A stretch of DNA of 64,000 nt. It comes from Carya illinoinensis. Its lineage: Eukaryota; Streptophyta; Magnoliopsida; Fagales; Juglandaceae. Both the position numbers and the translations under genes were made by a program. Location of the stretch: positions 25,410,864 to 25,474,863 of the forward strand of contig NC_056762.1 of the NCBI RefSeq assembly GCF_018687715.1, read 5' to 3'. This document shows positions 10,256 to 23,245 of this stretch, piece after piece (position 1 is the first letter of the stretch; every line of letters begins with the position of its first letter). A model generated the notes under the pieces. That model had not been told where the DNA came from, searched no databases, and saw only the letters and a program-made list of their open reading frames with translations.

Positions 10256-11413
10256 AATGCACTCAAAATGTGGACAGTGTGCGCGCCGAAAAGAGCTTTC
10301 CGAATTGGGGTCTTATGAGCAATTCCGACGCCCGTAGCCAAAGTTATGGCCAAAAGACTGAAACGCACTCAAAACAGCCCCAATTAGGAACATATCACAA
10401 TCAATTCTCGCCTTTGCGCTGATATGCTAACTCATGGTATCTCAGTGCCATCAAGGTGCAATCTAACAGCTCAGCATCACCTGTCTCAGATCCCCCTACA
10501 TCACTTATGCTTTTTTAGATCTAACCATCCATACCCCAATCCCTCCGGTGTGTGGACTCCACATGCTGCCATAATTTTCCACAAGTGCTCTTGACCATTG
10601 GCAACTCGGACTGTCCTTAACATTCTATTTGTTCCTATTTTTACTTCCCCTATCTATGGAATTGGAGTTCTTTATCAATTAAATCAAAATTGCAAGATGC
10701 AGTACACCCCGTCCATCATGTCTTCTAGCCGTCGCAACACAGTCTACATGTCAAACTGTTCAAAAATCGCAAATGACTATTTCTTCTTAGTGGGAATGGA
10801 CAGGGATAATTTGAACAATCTCATATCCATTTTTGTAGTGTTGTGTTAATAATTTTGGGGTGTTTGTTTGGTTTCCCCACCCATTATACCTTATAGCATT
10901 GTTAATAGATTATGCATATGTAAAGGACAATTTTGATAAATATAATATGAATTTAGATTTTAGATATCCCATTTACATAAGTCTCCACATTAGAATATCT
11001 ATTTTTTTTAATTATATAACAATAAAATAATATAAGATAAATTTGACTTTGACTATTTCATATCAAATCTCCACATTAGATTATCTATTTATTCATTATA
11101 TAGTAATGAGTAATTAATAATTTAAAAAATATTTAATTTTGTTAATTATTAATTTATTTTATTTTATCATATTTGAATTATCCATTATTATTTTATTTTA
11201 TCATATTTTACTATTTAATTTAAAGAAAATGATGAAAGTTTGTGGATGCAGATGAGAGAAGAGAAAGTGTTATAAAGAATAATAAAATAAGATTTGCTCT
11301 TTGTATAGTGTAGATCAAATTTGATATTTTCCTTATCAATACTGTAGAGCTATAAAAGCTACAAATTTTGTTAATAACTAATTCGATGTAAGTGAGTTTT
11401 GTATCTATAAAAA
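10256..11413. other. No gene recognised
   Basis: The first 200 bases are GC-balanced target DNA, with GGCCAAAAGACTGAAACGCA echoing the gypsy insertion point. From about 10,900 the sequence is very AT-rich. The open frame at 10598-10849 shows no domain and no splice context, so I leave it unannotated. Confidence 0.4.
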
Positions 11414-11549
11414 TTTTATGTGCAGTCATTTTTGCATACTTCTTTATGCACTCCAGTGATATGATTGGATATGTATTAAAAAAATTAATCCAATCAATCA
11501 TATCAATAAAGTGCATAGAAAATACATAAAAATAACTATATATAATATT
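11414..11549. mobile_element. Small MITE-like element (copy A)
   Basis: It starts TTATGTGCAGTCATTTTTGC and later carries CAATCAATCATATCAATAAAGTGCAT and a degraded right end. A second copy at about 52092-52240 shares the same internal order and has a right end (GTATGCAAAAGTGACTACAC) that is the inverse of this left end. The element is short, non-coding and in at least two copies. The superfamily is undetermined. Confidence 0.55.
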
Positions 11550-11860
11550 ACTCTCGTATCTAATAGTTAAAAAGTATTATATATTTAAATATGAATAAAC
11601 CGGTGGGATGCTCTTACTCACCTTATAAACAAGCTTAGAAAAATAATAATAATAATAAATGAATAAAGTACTGCTGATGCCTTGTGATTAAAGGGAAAAT
11701 AAAATTGCAGCTGCCTTCACTGCGTGGTAAAAAACGCGGGCGTTCAAGTGAAGTAACCGGATCAAACTCACAGAGTCACAGGAGTGTGAGCCCCAGATCT
11801 GTCCGTCTCTGGTAACAAGCCCTCCGTCTCTCTGTTCCATCTTAGCTGCTCAATCCGAAA

Positions 11861-11866
11861 ATGTTC

Positions 11867-11912
<46 letters not shown>

Positions 11913-12640
11913 TAGATCTTCTCTAAAAGAATTATGAGGAAATTAAGCCAATAGTTAAATTGTTAAATTTCGGGTGGTGATCGTGTGTGGATGGGTGCAG
12001 TTCAGGAGGTTGATAGAAGTGGAACCACCGAGCCTGGTTAGGTACTTTCTCGGAGCGGCGATAATGGTGATTGGAGTTGTATTGCCCGTCGGATACATGA
12101 TGTTCCGAAACAAGCGTGTCCCTTCCTCTTCCTCTTACTCCAAACAGACGTAGGTGTGCCTTTCTTTTTGGTCAATTTCGTTTTTCTTTTTCTTTTTTAC
12201 CTTTTTTTTTTCTTCCTCTTTGTTGTTCTGATTCATATTAGTTGGAATTTGTGCGATTTCTCTTAGTACATATCAAATGGATCATTGTTCTGAATTTTAC
12301 GTTTTGAAATATTTATATTCGAAGAGCAGGGTGTAAAAGAAAAGAAGTTTGAAATTGAAAAAAAAGGACTTCCAGTTGACTGTAACTGATGTAAACAATT
12401 AGGGTTACATGGGTGGCTTTTTCATTTTATGGGAAACCACGCTGATATGCTACTTGGGTTTATATTTTATTTTGTTTTCTTTTGTTCAGTTTTTTTTTTT
12501 TTTTCCAAATTAAGAAATCAAATCTTGAGTTAGAAAACTTGTTTGGTTACAAAATATTTTCATTGGTTACCATATTTGTATAAATTAATTGAAGAATTGC
12601 GTTGTGTTGCTATTTCCCCAGGAACAAAGTTTTGATATAG
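11861..12640 (+). CDS. Conserved plant small single-span membrane protein, 57 residues, three exons
   Basis: Assembled from three exons. 11861-11866 is ATG plus one codon, followed by a GTAAGT donor. 12001-12149 follows a GGTGCAG acceptor and ends in a GTAGGT donor. 12622-12640 follows TTTCCCCAG and ends with TAG at 12638-12640. The phases agree: 6, 149 and 19 nt make 58 codons with the stop. The product starts MFFRRLIEVEPPS, has one hydrophobic span (about residues 18-37, containing GAAIMVIGVVLPVGYMMF), then a basic, serine-rich tail FRNKRVPSSSSYSKQT and a final NKVLI. I recall closely similar short proteins of unknown function in other land plants, which supports the tiny last exon. With the hydrophobic span central, an organelle or endomembrane location is likely but unproven. 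Without the second splice the frame would end at the TAG at 12151. About 100 nt of 5' leader precede the ATG. Confidence 0.85.
11872..11909. repeat. (CT)19 microsatellite in intron 1
   Basis: Thirty-eight uninterrupted alternating C and T bases start six bases after the splice donor of the small membrane-protein gene. It forms a pyrimidine-rich start to the intron and is a candidate length-variable marker. Confidence 0.95.
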
Positions 12641-15129
12641 AGAGACCGAGAAATGGAAGCTTTGGATTCGATTTGTGGGTCATAAAGTATGAAGAAGATG
12701 ATTGAGAAAAAGGATTTTACAGACCCTCCAAGTACAAATGTAAATTTATTTGAACTCCTATTCTATTATATGGGGGGATTCTAACGTCATATTTGCCAAA
12801 TGGTATGTGTGCATTTCAAATCTTTTTTGGTCTTGGATTTTATCATCGAGCTGATTTCATATAGTCGAGTAGATTTGGTCCATCATGTCTTGGGATTTGA
12901 GCGACATTTAAGAACTATTTCTTTTTTATAAGTGAAGGAATTTCTAGAAGAACTAATTCTGTTTTTTAGCTCTATTGAGACGAGTTCATTCTGTTGAGTT
13001 TTAATTGTTAGAATCCGGATTTCTGTTCAGTATCGTGCACTCTATGTTTGATAAATGGAGTATATATGCTTTGAAGGTGTCTATGAATTCTGTTATTGCA
13101 TTAACAAAGTATGCTATTGCGACTTAAAACTCAGTGTTCAAGTAAGGGATGGGGAGGCCTGGAATTTATTAGATGTAAAAGCCGGGATGGGGTCGGTATA
13201 CATCTAAGATTGCTGAGTGTGAAGGATCAGCGTTAATAGTTGCTATCAAATTGCTTGAAGATCACTTGTTTTGGTGGGAATAAGATGTTGTATTAGCAGT
13301 GAGGCATATTAAGGCTGTTTGATTGGTTGTGCTTGCCATGAAAAATGAGGTAGAACAGTGTTCGATATTAGAAAAGTATGGAAAGAGAGAGGAAGATACC
13401 TAGCAGTCACACCTAATTTTCCACCAACTACACTTTAAAAATCTCACCCTTAAAAGAAAAAACAAGCTAGAAATTCTAAACCAAAGATTCGGTTTCTGTC
13501 GGCCTTTAATATGGTCTAAAAAGGTACTATTATTGTTGTGTATTAATGTTGAATTCTTGTGGTAGCATTTATTCTGTTGAAGTTCTTACATAGGATTGGT
13601 TTGGGTAATTTAGCATTCCTCTTGACATCTATATTCCTTTGAATGTGATGCCTGAGAATCTCGATTCTCAGAAATACGACTAAACCTACATTTGGGAATA
13701 CTTAAGATTCTCATAGGATTTGTAGTAATATTAGATTCCCATATCTGGTTTTATTCCTAATCCTGAAAGGATTATTTATGCTTTTCATATTTTTCCTTGT
13801 GTTTCTCTCTTCAAATGCATTTCACTGTTTAATTCAAAAGTTAAATTGAAAATGATGGTCTAAGAAAATGTAAACTGTATAATTTCCGTTGTTTTATCTT
13901 TCGTTTCCAAAAATACAAATTGTTTAATTGTTTGGTTTATTTTCTTTATTAATCTCTAACCAAATAACACCCATTAATTTCCTTTTGGTAAAACCAGATT
14001 TAAATTCTTGGTGACTGAATAAAAAACTACCATTATGGATGGCAAACAAACATCTCCTACATAAATCTATTCTTTTGTTCCTCATTTTTTGTTTCTTAGT
14101 AGGTGTTTGTCGTGTATTCACTATGTATACTCAGGCAAAACATTGCTTTTAGTGTTCAGTGGTCTATGTTTGATAAAAGTTTTTGTTCTGAGCGAACTAA
14201 AGCATTACATTGGTTATTCACATAAAATACTTCTGCAGAATATCTTGTTCGGTGGCCTGTTGGATAAAATTTTGTGTTGAAACTAAGCATTCCATTGTTT
14301 ATGCACAAAAAACAGTTCTGCTTAAATTCCTCTTACCAGGGCAGCTCTAGAACTCTAGAGAGAAAATACCTACTGATCAACAGCCCACCTTTGCCAGAGC
14401 TAGGGAGAAAAAAGTAGCTAGGTTGAGTTTTTAATGGGAGATGTTAAAAAAATAAATAAAAAATAAAAATTGGTGATTGAAAAACCTAGGGACTAGTTTA
14501 CTAAAAATGGATTTTTTTGTCAATTTGGAGGGAAAAATTTCCCTCGTAAGGGAAGTGTGGATTCTCACCTCTATTAAAAAAAAAATAGTAATAGAGAGAG
14601 GTTGGGTAGTAAATTGCAACAGACCGGGTTATATCCGAACACTCTCCAGCTAAACACTACAGCAAAGTATACTTTTCAAAGTCAACTTCGCATTTGTTAA
14701 CTTGACCAGAGGCTAGATGAAGGGTCATGAGGCTGTTAATTAATACGTGGCGCAGGTGCCAAATTCTCCACAGCTTACAACTTACAATCTTGACTCCTCT
14801 TTATGCTTGCACGTCAATTGTTCTTGGTTTTTGTGTGTTCGTGGTAAGGGCAGTGGAGAGTCCAACATCTTTTTAGGGGAGGATGCGGGTTTAGGCCGTT
14901 GAATACCTTGTCGCTGTCTATTTAGCTATAAAGTAGAATCTAACAAGGCGTACACTATGCATAACGAGAGTCGTTGGAAACTGCAACTAGACATAACGAA
15001 ATAATAGTCTTTCTAGTAGTGTCTGCATAACATCATTTGTTCCTTCCATGGATCTTCTTTACTTTGTGTAGCAACAAGGTTAATAATAACCTCCTTGGAG
15101 ATTCAGGCCATTTGCGTCTGCAATCCTCA
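12641..15129. other. 3' UTR of the small gene, then no gene recognised
   Basis: The first 200 bases are presumably the 3' UTR of the small membrane-protein gene. Beyond that are T-rich and mixed sequences with no convincing exon, RNA gene or transposon end. Short frames at 14089-14280 and elsewhere lack any recognisable domain. Confidence 0.4.
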
Positions 15130-18100
15130 GCTCAAGGATAGCTTGAAATAGTGTCTTCTATGTTATAATCATTGCAAGCAAGAAGGTTAGAAAGAGTGCT
15201 GTTGATTAAAGTAATTCTTCCTCCTTTTGACATATAGATTCATTTTCAGCCTCATAACCTCTTCTCTATATTCTCAAAAATGCCGTCTCAAATTGCCTTT
15301 GACTTATAAGCAGCTCTTAAAGACCAAGATATTTCATGGGGGAGAGAAGATACTTTGAAACACAAGATACCAAGCCCTTAAATTGTGAACATGACACAGA
15401 AATCATCTTAGATTTCGTAAGGTTCATATTTAAGCGAGATACAACTTCAAAACAAAGCAAAAGAGCCCTCAAAGAATGGATATGGTTTGGTCCAAATAAA
15501 AAAAGACCAATGTTTCATCTGCAAAAAGGAGATGAGAGACATCTATGAAACTACTATTAGAGCAACTCACAAAGAAGCCTGATAGAAAGCCCTCACTAAC
15601 AGTGGCCTCCGACATCCGACTAAGTTCTTCTATGACAATGACAAAAAGTAAAAGAGGCAACGTATCATTTTGTCTCAAGTCACAGAAACTATGTAAATAA
15701 TCAATAGGAACCATTCACTAGGACCAAGAATCTAGGAATGGATACACAAATGCTTAGTCTATAGACACCACTTCTCCCCAAAACCACATCTCTCAAGTAA
15801 ATAAAGTAAAAAGTCTCAATTCACATGATCAAAAGCTTTCTTCATATCCACTTCCATAGAATGTCTAGCATACCAGCTCTAATTCTACTATCCCAACATT
15901 TATTAGTAATGAGCATCGAATCCATAATTTGTCTCCCCTTAACGAAGGTATTTTAAGGCTTTTAGATAATCATCTCCATAATGAAGCTCATGTAATTGGC
16001 AAAGACCTTAAAGACTCAATTCACAAGGTTGATGAGTTGATAATCCTTCACCTCAAAGACTCCAACCCTCTTTAGAATGAGAGCGATGAAAGTTGTATCA
16101 GTCTTTTTTTTTTTTTTCCTTAAATCCCTTGTAAGAGTAAAATTCACAAAAAATCTTCCAAACACCTTTCTAACAATGTCCCAACAAATTTGAAAGAATG
16201 GCATGGAGAAGTCTTCTAGACCCAAAGCTTTATCTTTAGCCACTCCTTGTTTTAGAAGTAAAAATGATACCTTTAGCTATCGCTCTTATCACATGATGAA
16301 CCTTTTCCTCTTTAAATTGTCTTTCCAACAAATTTGCACTCTGATGGTCAATGGACTCAAAGGTTAAACCATCAAATTAAGCCTCCAAGTGAATTGCTTT
16401 AGAATAAGCTTTTCGTAAAATTGAACAACAATATGATTGTTGATCTTAGATTGATTTGAAAGAACAAAACCATTAGAATGGATCAACTCAATGGCATTAT
16501 TTGTTAGGTGAGAATTAGCCACCCAATAAAGAAATTTGGTATTAGTTATCCTCTTCCTTTATCCAAAGCAATTGAGATTTTTGTTTTCATGATATCTCCT
16601 CTATCAAGATTACCTTTTAAAGCTCAACAACAATACAACTTTTCCATTACCTCTCCTAATCCGAGAGAACCCCAACCTCCATCCTTCCAAACCCTGCAAC
16701 TACTCAATAAGGTTTTTGACTCACAACATTATTGAAAACTTCCTTAGTCTATTTCTTCAAATCATTTTTTGAAGTTTTAAAGTTTATTTGTCAGTATAAA
16801 ACTTGGGGAATGGAAAATTTGATAAGAGGACCACCATTGTCTCACTAAATCCACAAATCCATCACTTGCAATCACATTTTTTCAAACTTAAAGTATATGT
16901 GACCCTCATGGATTCCCCCTCAATCCATCAAAATGGTGAAGTGGTCCAAACATACATAGAGAGTCTCTTCTGAAAAAGATCGAGAAATTGTGCCTCTTAA
17001 GAAAGAGATACTACAAATCTGTCTAATCAAGGATAGACCTAGTCATTGGACCATGAGAGGCAAATCCACAAGATCCAAGTTAAAAATAAAGGTTAAAAAC
17101 TCACCTTTGTCAAAGTAGGGCAAAACTCACTCGATCTCTCACCTAGATATTGAGAGATGGTGAGACTCCCTCCAATGCACCAAATGGCATCCTATAAACT
17201 ACAAACACTAGCAATCTAGTACATTTGTCAATAAATATCGATATGGTTTCTTGCAAATAACTGTCAACCTTCCAAAGTCATGGCATATTCTTAAACGGGC
17301 GTGCTTGTCAATATCATCCAATCCCCAAAATCCCAAAAGAGGATCTATGGCTTCATAAAGAAAAGTTTGACACCCCTTGGTCCTATGTCAACTTGCACTC
17401 CCATCCTTAACATTATAATTTATTGAGCAAATAAGCCTTTCTAATTCTCTTTCTCTTTTAGCGATTGATTTGGATCTGTACAAATCGCCTGTAACAATAG
17501 CGAAGAGTGAAGCCCTAAACTAATCTTAAAAGCCCTCACATGAGACTATGACATTCTCTTGGATCTCTTTGACTTTTTCAAGCACCTACTTTAGAGTAAA
17601 ACCAGAAGAATTCAAACCAAATGACATAGTACAAAGAGGGATAGGGTCAACCCTAACCTCAGCCTTTCATTTAAACTATGCTCGATGCATTCGCTATCCT
17701 AAGGAACCAACTACAAACCAATTCCATGTGTGCCCCTACTTTCACAAACATTTGACAACCCCAACAAGAAGACACAACTTTCGAGGTATGCCATTTAACT
17801 CCAAGAGGCCATCAATCAAAACCTCAACCAAGGAAGTAGAAGGAGCTTTAGTCCTAGATACATGAAGTTGAGACACTATAGGAGGGAGAAAGGGGAATAT
17901 TTTTATTCTGGTAGCTACAGAACAGTGAGAACCAACATTGACCTCTATACAACCTCTATAGAAACACTCTCCCTCTATAGCACCAATGAGGAACCGTTAG
18001 ATGGCAACTCAGGTGGTGACGAAGCTATCATCAGCAAGGCAGGAGACACCTCAACCTCGTCAACCTCAGGGAGATCCCGACATTTTTCAATTCCAATCAC

Positions 18101-18300
18101 ACTCATTGGCAAGGGAGTCATGAGTGATACACCTATTGAATGATCAATGATAGTTGTCGACCATAAATGAGTGGAGCTAGGAGTAGGAACAATTGCCAAT
18201 GTGATGAGACAAGGGGCTAAGGACAAGCTCGCTTCAAAGAAAGACAAGATTGACAAATTTAACCTATCATAACAAAGATGAACAAGTCGATTTATTTAAG
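15130..18300 (-). mobile_element. Degenerate LINE (L1-type) with endonuclease and RT remnants
   Basis: On the minus strand, in order, are endonuclease-to-RT linker remnants (around 17050-16700, with a phrase ending FKFEKMWLQ), an RT segment at 16016-16243 (ALGLEDFSMPFFQICWD, then IALILKRVGVFEVKDYQLI), the RT core at 15469-15714 (GLRQNDTLPLLLFVIV and HLLFADETLVF, the degraded FADD catalytic motif), and downstream RT sequence to about 15,140 with PMKYLGL. Many stops and frameshifts break it. The 5' limit is uncertain; sequence at 17,480-18,300 may be ORF1 but I cannot show a domain. Confidence 0.75.
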
Positions 18301-18749
18301 TTCAGTCCTACTAGATCTTAACCTTTCTCCTCTGTCAAAGAATTGGGCCTAGGAAGGAAGCCCTTAAGCCTACCTTGCCCCATTTTATAAGACAAAAATA
18401 GAAGTGCAATCAGCTCAGTTTGATTTGGTTTTAAGCTTTCTAGGGAATTGAGCTGCACCATTCAATTTTAGAATTATTAAAATTGAAATCGACAAGTTCA
18501 TTAAGGTAACCAATAGTTTCGATTGTTTTCAATTGGGTTTGGTTTTATAGGTGTATTCGATTTTGGCCTTTATATTGGGCTAGTTAGTTTTTGTGACCCA
18601 AATGTATATTTGTTTTGCCCAAATATGGATTTTTATAGTTCAAAACATTATTTTCAAAACATCATAAGTATAATTAAATAAAGACTGAAAGTAATTAGCC
18701 AAAATACACCAATTAGTGTAACTGGAGCATGCATATAAGCAAATAAAGG
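18301..18749. other. No gene recognised
   Basis: AT-rich sequence between the LINE remnant and the hAT-type element. Nothing identifiable. Confidence 0.4.
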
Positions 18750-18757
18750 CTAAAAAT

Positions 18758-21193
18758 TAGGAGTGTAAGAAAAAACCGAGAACTGGTCTAGTACTAGTTT
18801 CAATTTCATAAAACCAGTTGAATATCAATCTAGTTCCAATTTTGATTTTTAGAACACTGGTTCAAACTGAAGCGGACCTGTACATAAATTTATTTTTATT
18901 TTTTTATATTTTTTATATATTTTTTATTTTTAGAAAAAATATAAACTATTTTTTATATTATATTATACATATTATATGCTAAATTGCTAATTAATATAAC
19001 ATGAAGTTTTAAAATCTTATTATTCATAGATAATAATCTAATAACATAAAATTAATATGAAATTTGATATAACATATCAATTTTAATTCCTAACATAAAA
19101 CTTTAATTTTAAACATGAATATTAATACTATGTTATTAATATAAACCTACTTTTGATTTATATATATATATATATATATAGATAAAGGATAAATACATCT
19201 TATGGCAAGGTAAATTATAATATATATTCTTTTTAATAAATACATTTCTACACACTTGATCATATATACTCATATAAATAGTGTATAATCTAACTTATAT
19301 AGACTATAATAGTATAGTTAAATTCAAAACTATACTAGTATGTGTTAATTGTTATAAAATAATATACGTATACTATAATATAAATAAAATAATAGTTTTA
19401 GTATATGCAACCAAAAAATTATCAGTAATATATATAATCAAATATATAAATAAGTTAGACACTAGTATAATAACATGAAATTAGATATTATGGTATGGAA
19501 ATAAATTAAACACCACTGCACTACTTTCTAGTAGTCTAGTATAGAAATAAGTGTAGTATAATAAGTTTATCGTACTAATTATACTATACTAAGCTAATCT
19601 TACTAATAATTAACTAGTTAATCTCATTAATAAGCTAGATACTATTATAAATGGACAATAATAGATTAGTAATTATTAATAATAAATACTAAATTCTAAC
19701 AACTAAAACTAATGTTGAAAAATTATAAAAACCATAAATAAAAAAATAAAAATAAAAACTTATGGATAGAACCTTAAGACAAAGACAAGAAAAACAGGAC
19801 TGAACCGGACTGAAATCGATAAAACTGGAAGTTCTGATTTCAATAATGAATTGTCTGGTATCGGTTCACCAATTCCCTTTTTTGATAAAAATATGCTTCA
19901 TTGCATTCATTCATAAACGAAGTTACAACTGTGATTTATCAATACAGGAGAACCAGACTATAAGTCAACTAACGCAACTGCTCAGGAGCTTCCCCGCACA
20001 TAAAGTGACGGACATTGTCTTAACTTCTAAAACTCTCAAAAGAGAGAATAAACACTCTGTATGACCAGAGACGGGATGGCCCCTCTAACCTCTAGGAAGG
20101 CAGAATACGGGAGATACTATGAACAAACAGTCCAATAGCATATTCCTAGATTAAAACTAAAAAACAGACAAACTCACAAAACATAAAACCAACAAACACA
20201 GCCCAACCACGAGAGCGCCAAGAAACTCTGACGGCACACCCTCCACAAGCAATCGGCATCATGAGTCCTAACGGCACGAGCACCCAGCATGCGTACGGAC
20301 CACAGCAACCTCCATAGCGGAGGCCGGCCATACGACTACCGGCCATAACATCGTCCACCACTCTCAGCTCTTTGCCTGAGATTGTAACCGCTCAACAGCT
20401 CAGCACCTCACCGTGGACTTCACACGAAGACAAACAGAACAGCAAAACATAAAAACCCACGGGGGCATAGACCGTGCAACACACAGACAACTATAACCAA
20501 AACAACCACCTTCGGCGCCCAAAAAACCAACAAACAGACTACCCACCGGCTACACCAACCCACAGCAGCAGCAACCGTGCAAGAAAAAGAAACGCCGGCC
20601 GCCCAAAAAACCAGAAAAACAGAACACATAAACAGTCGGCAAAACAGAGGCCAAAGACTAAGAAACCAAAACAGAGGCAAAACGAACTCTGGGAGGAGAC
20701 CGCCGCTCGGAACCTGAACGACCGAAGACTAAGAAACCAAAGAAGCCGGGGAACTCATCAGCAGATGGCCCCTAGGTGGCGTGTGGTAGCCACACACCGC
20801 ATAAAACCGAGCCTTCGTCTGGTGCGTACGGGCAACGCCCCACTCCGTTTGGCACCACGTTCGGTGGGCTTGTAGATCGGCGGCTGACCACCATCCTAGA
20901 GGGGTGCGTGTTGGCGGTCGGCGGCTGGACAGTCCGGATCGGCACTCCTCCCTTATTGGCCTGAAAAAACGAAGATAACAAACAGAGAAAAGGAAAAGGG
21001 AGGGGAGCGGGAGACGAAGCTCCCCCCCCCCCCCCGGTCGCACGCCTGGGTTGTGGAGATAGAGGTTTCGGAGTTTCGGAGAGAGGTTTCAGGGGGACTG
21101 GGAATCCACGGTTCACCAATTCTCAAAACCAATATCCGGTTTAGTTCTAAAATATATTAAAAACCAAACTGAACTGGACTGATTACACCCCTA
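18758..21193. mobile_element. Non-autonomous hAT-type element, 2.4 kb, with a nested retroposon
   Basis: The element is bounded by an 8-bp target duplication, CTAAAAAT, at 18750-18757 and 21194-21201. The ends are inverted: TAGGAGTGTAA at the left and TTACACCCCTA at the right. An 8-bp duplication with TAGGGGTG-type ends points to the hAT superfamily. No transposase is present; the core is very AT-rich (about 18,880-19,800, including a TA run near 19,160-19,181). A 1.2-kb retroposon is inserted between 19876 and 21108, so the element proper is about 1.2 kb. Confidence 0.85.
19876..21108 (-). mobile_element. Non-LTR retroposon, 1.2 kb, lacking RT, nested in the hAT-type element
   Basis: Flanked by a 14-bp duplication, CGGTTCACCAATTC, at 19862-19875 and 21109-21122. 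Read on the minus strand it has a GC-rich 5' part (with a C14 run on the plus strand at 21022-21035), a T-rich middle, and a 3' end with GCAATGAAGC then ATTTTTATCAAAAAA. A long target duplication and a short A-rich tail mark target-primed reverse transcription. No reverse transcriptase is encoded. It may be an internally deleted LINE that keeps both UTRs, or an independent non-autonomous retroposon. Frames opening here on both strands show no known domain. Confidence 0.75.
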
Positions 21194-21201
21194 CTAAAAA
21201 T

Positions 21202-22289
21202 AATTATCCAACATACATAAAAGGTAATAAGAAAAATAGAATAAAATGACTGCATATCAACTACTAAAGGTCCAAATTATGTAAAAAAACAATTACAAAA
21301 TAACCACTTGCCAAGTCCTAAGCTAAAATAAAATAAATTACAACTACATTTTGCTAAATACCAAATAATCCAAGGATGAACATGCATCTAACAACTGTTT
21401 CATTACCAAAAGGATCCCCTCAACGTTTTCTTTTGCCACACCACCCTCAAAAGACCAACTATCATCTCTTTTGTGTAGCAAGTGATGACACTCAAAGACA
21501 TGTGGGATGGCTTAACTGAACTAATTATCAATCATTCATCCTCCCTTCTAAGAGCCATCAATACCCCTTGAGAGAGCTGTACTCTAATCCGACAAAAGAC
21601 AAACCGGCTTTGCCAGAACTCCCATTTATGACCCCTTCAGCCTAAGAATTCTATAAGGAGATGAAAAAGTTGAAATATGACTACCATTTTTTACCAAAGC
21701 ATTGCCTCTTGAAGACTATTTCACTCTAGTATCACCACCCAAAATGGAATATTTTGAACCAATCACCCTTAGTTGTATCAGGAAAGGATTTATAGCCCAT
21801 CCTCCTTAAACTCGTTGGGATGACTCTGAGACCATGTCTAGTAGCTCTATCCAAATGATCCAACAATACCCAAGTACCGCCCAAAAGAGTTAGAAAAATG
21901 TTGTACCAAAGAAGAATGATTATCGATTCGTAATGATTGATTGAACCCGATGCTGCCTGTTGACACAATATAACCATCCACTAAGAATCAATAATGATAG
22001 GGTGAATGAGGAGAATAAAACACAAAAGAAAGAATATAAGGTTAACCAACTTGAGAACCCGAAAGAAAAAAGAAAACACAACGTGAGGAAGAATAAAGAA
22101 CAAGGAAAAGAAAATGTCAACAAGAAGTAAACATGATTTTCGATAAGAAGGGTCAAAAATCAATGCAATAGGGTGAACTGTCATTGATTCCTGGAACGTG
22201 CCATCCCTAAACATGATTTTTCCTGTTGATGAAGTCATTACTCTTTGGCTGATTATGTGGGTTTATCCTTAATATATTCATCAAGATAT
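21202..22289. other. No gene recognised
   Basis: Mixed-composition DNA with short frames on the minus strand (such as 21981-22238) that show no recognisable domain. No transposon ends seen. Confidence 0.4.
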
Positions 22290-22440
22290 ACTAAGGTCTC
22301 ATTTGAATACTACTTAGAATATCTCATATTATTTATGAATAATAATAAAATAGTTTGAATTAAGATATTTTATTGAATTTTGAAAAATAAGAAAGAAAAA
22401 ATTGAATAAAATATTATAAAGTTAAAAATATTACCCGATT
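22290..22440 (+). mobile_element. Diverged copy of the dispersed AT-rich MITE family
   Basis: It starts near GGTCTCATTTGAATACTACTT and contains AATAATAATAAAATAGTTTG, in the order seen in the copies at about 30.5, 50.9 and 62.9 kb. It is the most decayed of the four, so this assignment is tentative. Confidence 0.4.
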
Positions 22441-22597
22441 CCATCAAAAGCTCCCCACATTATCCATGAACACTTGAATATCAATAAATGTTAACGAATA
22501 TTTCAACCAATTTTGATTACAAATAAGAGCCTCAACGGTTCTTGAAGCCAATGAACTTCAGTGAGGACCAACCAAACAACGTCCCATACTAAATGCT

Positions 22598-23245
22598 AGG
22601 GGTGGCAAATCGTGTCATGTCAAGTCATAAACATTCAACTATATAGGTCACCCAAACCCGATCCATTAAGCTAAACGTCTCAAATTTTTAAGCACTAACC
22701 TAACTCATTTGGATAACGAGTTGTGTCGTGTCATCTATTTTGACATGTTTAATAATTAATTAGAAATAGGCAACATGACATGGCCCATTTAAACTCGGTT
22801 CATGTAAATAGGTTGAACTAACATACATAATTCATTTGACCTAATTAGTATAATTTCACATCAAAGTTAAAATTTATATTTATTAGTAACCACAATATCT
22901 TAAAAAAAATAAGACTACCTACTAAAAAAAATATCAATATTTTTCAAATTTAACATATAACAAAACAAATATTACAAATCATACAATAATAAATATGAGC
23001 ATAGGTTCATAATTACAATTCTAATAATAAAAATATATGCATACTAAGAAATATCAATATTACAATTCAACAATAATAAAATTATAATTTTGAATAAAAT
23101 CTAAACGAATTAAACGGATTGATTTTGGGTTAAGCGGATTGACCTGTTTATAAATCTTGTCTTGACGGGTCAACTCGTTTTGATCCGAACTCGTTAACAT
23201 TAAATCAAAACACGATGCAATAGTGGAAACAGACATGGCCAACAA
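22598..23245. mobile_element. Possible degenerate hAT-type repeat
   Basis: It opens with TAGGGGTGGCAAATCGTGTC, a common start of plant hAT-type repeats, and is rich in GTGTCGTGTC and ACCCGAT phrases. The matching right end and an 8-bp target duplication were not found, so the right boundary is a guess. Confidence 0.35.

Noticed and set aside
20474..21119. Basic and proline-rich frames on both strands
   Set aside because: They fall within the RT-less retroposon, have no domain and cross its boundary.
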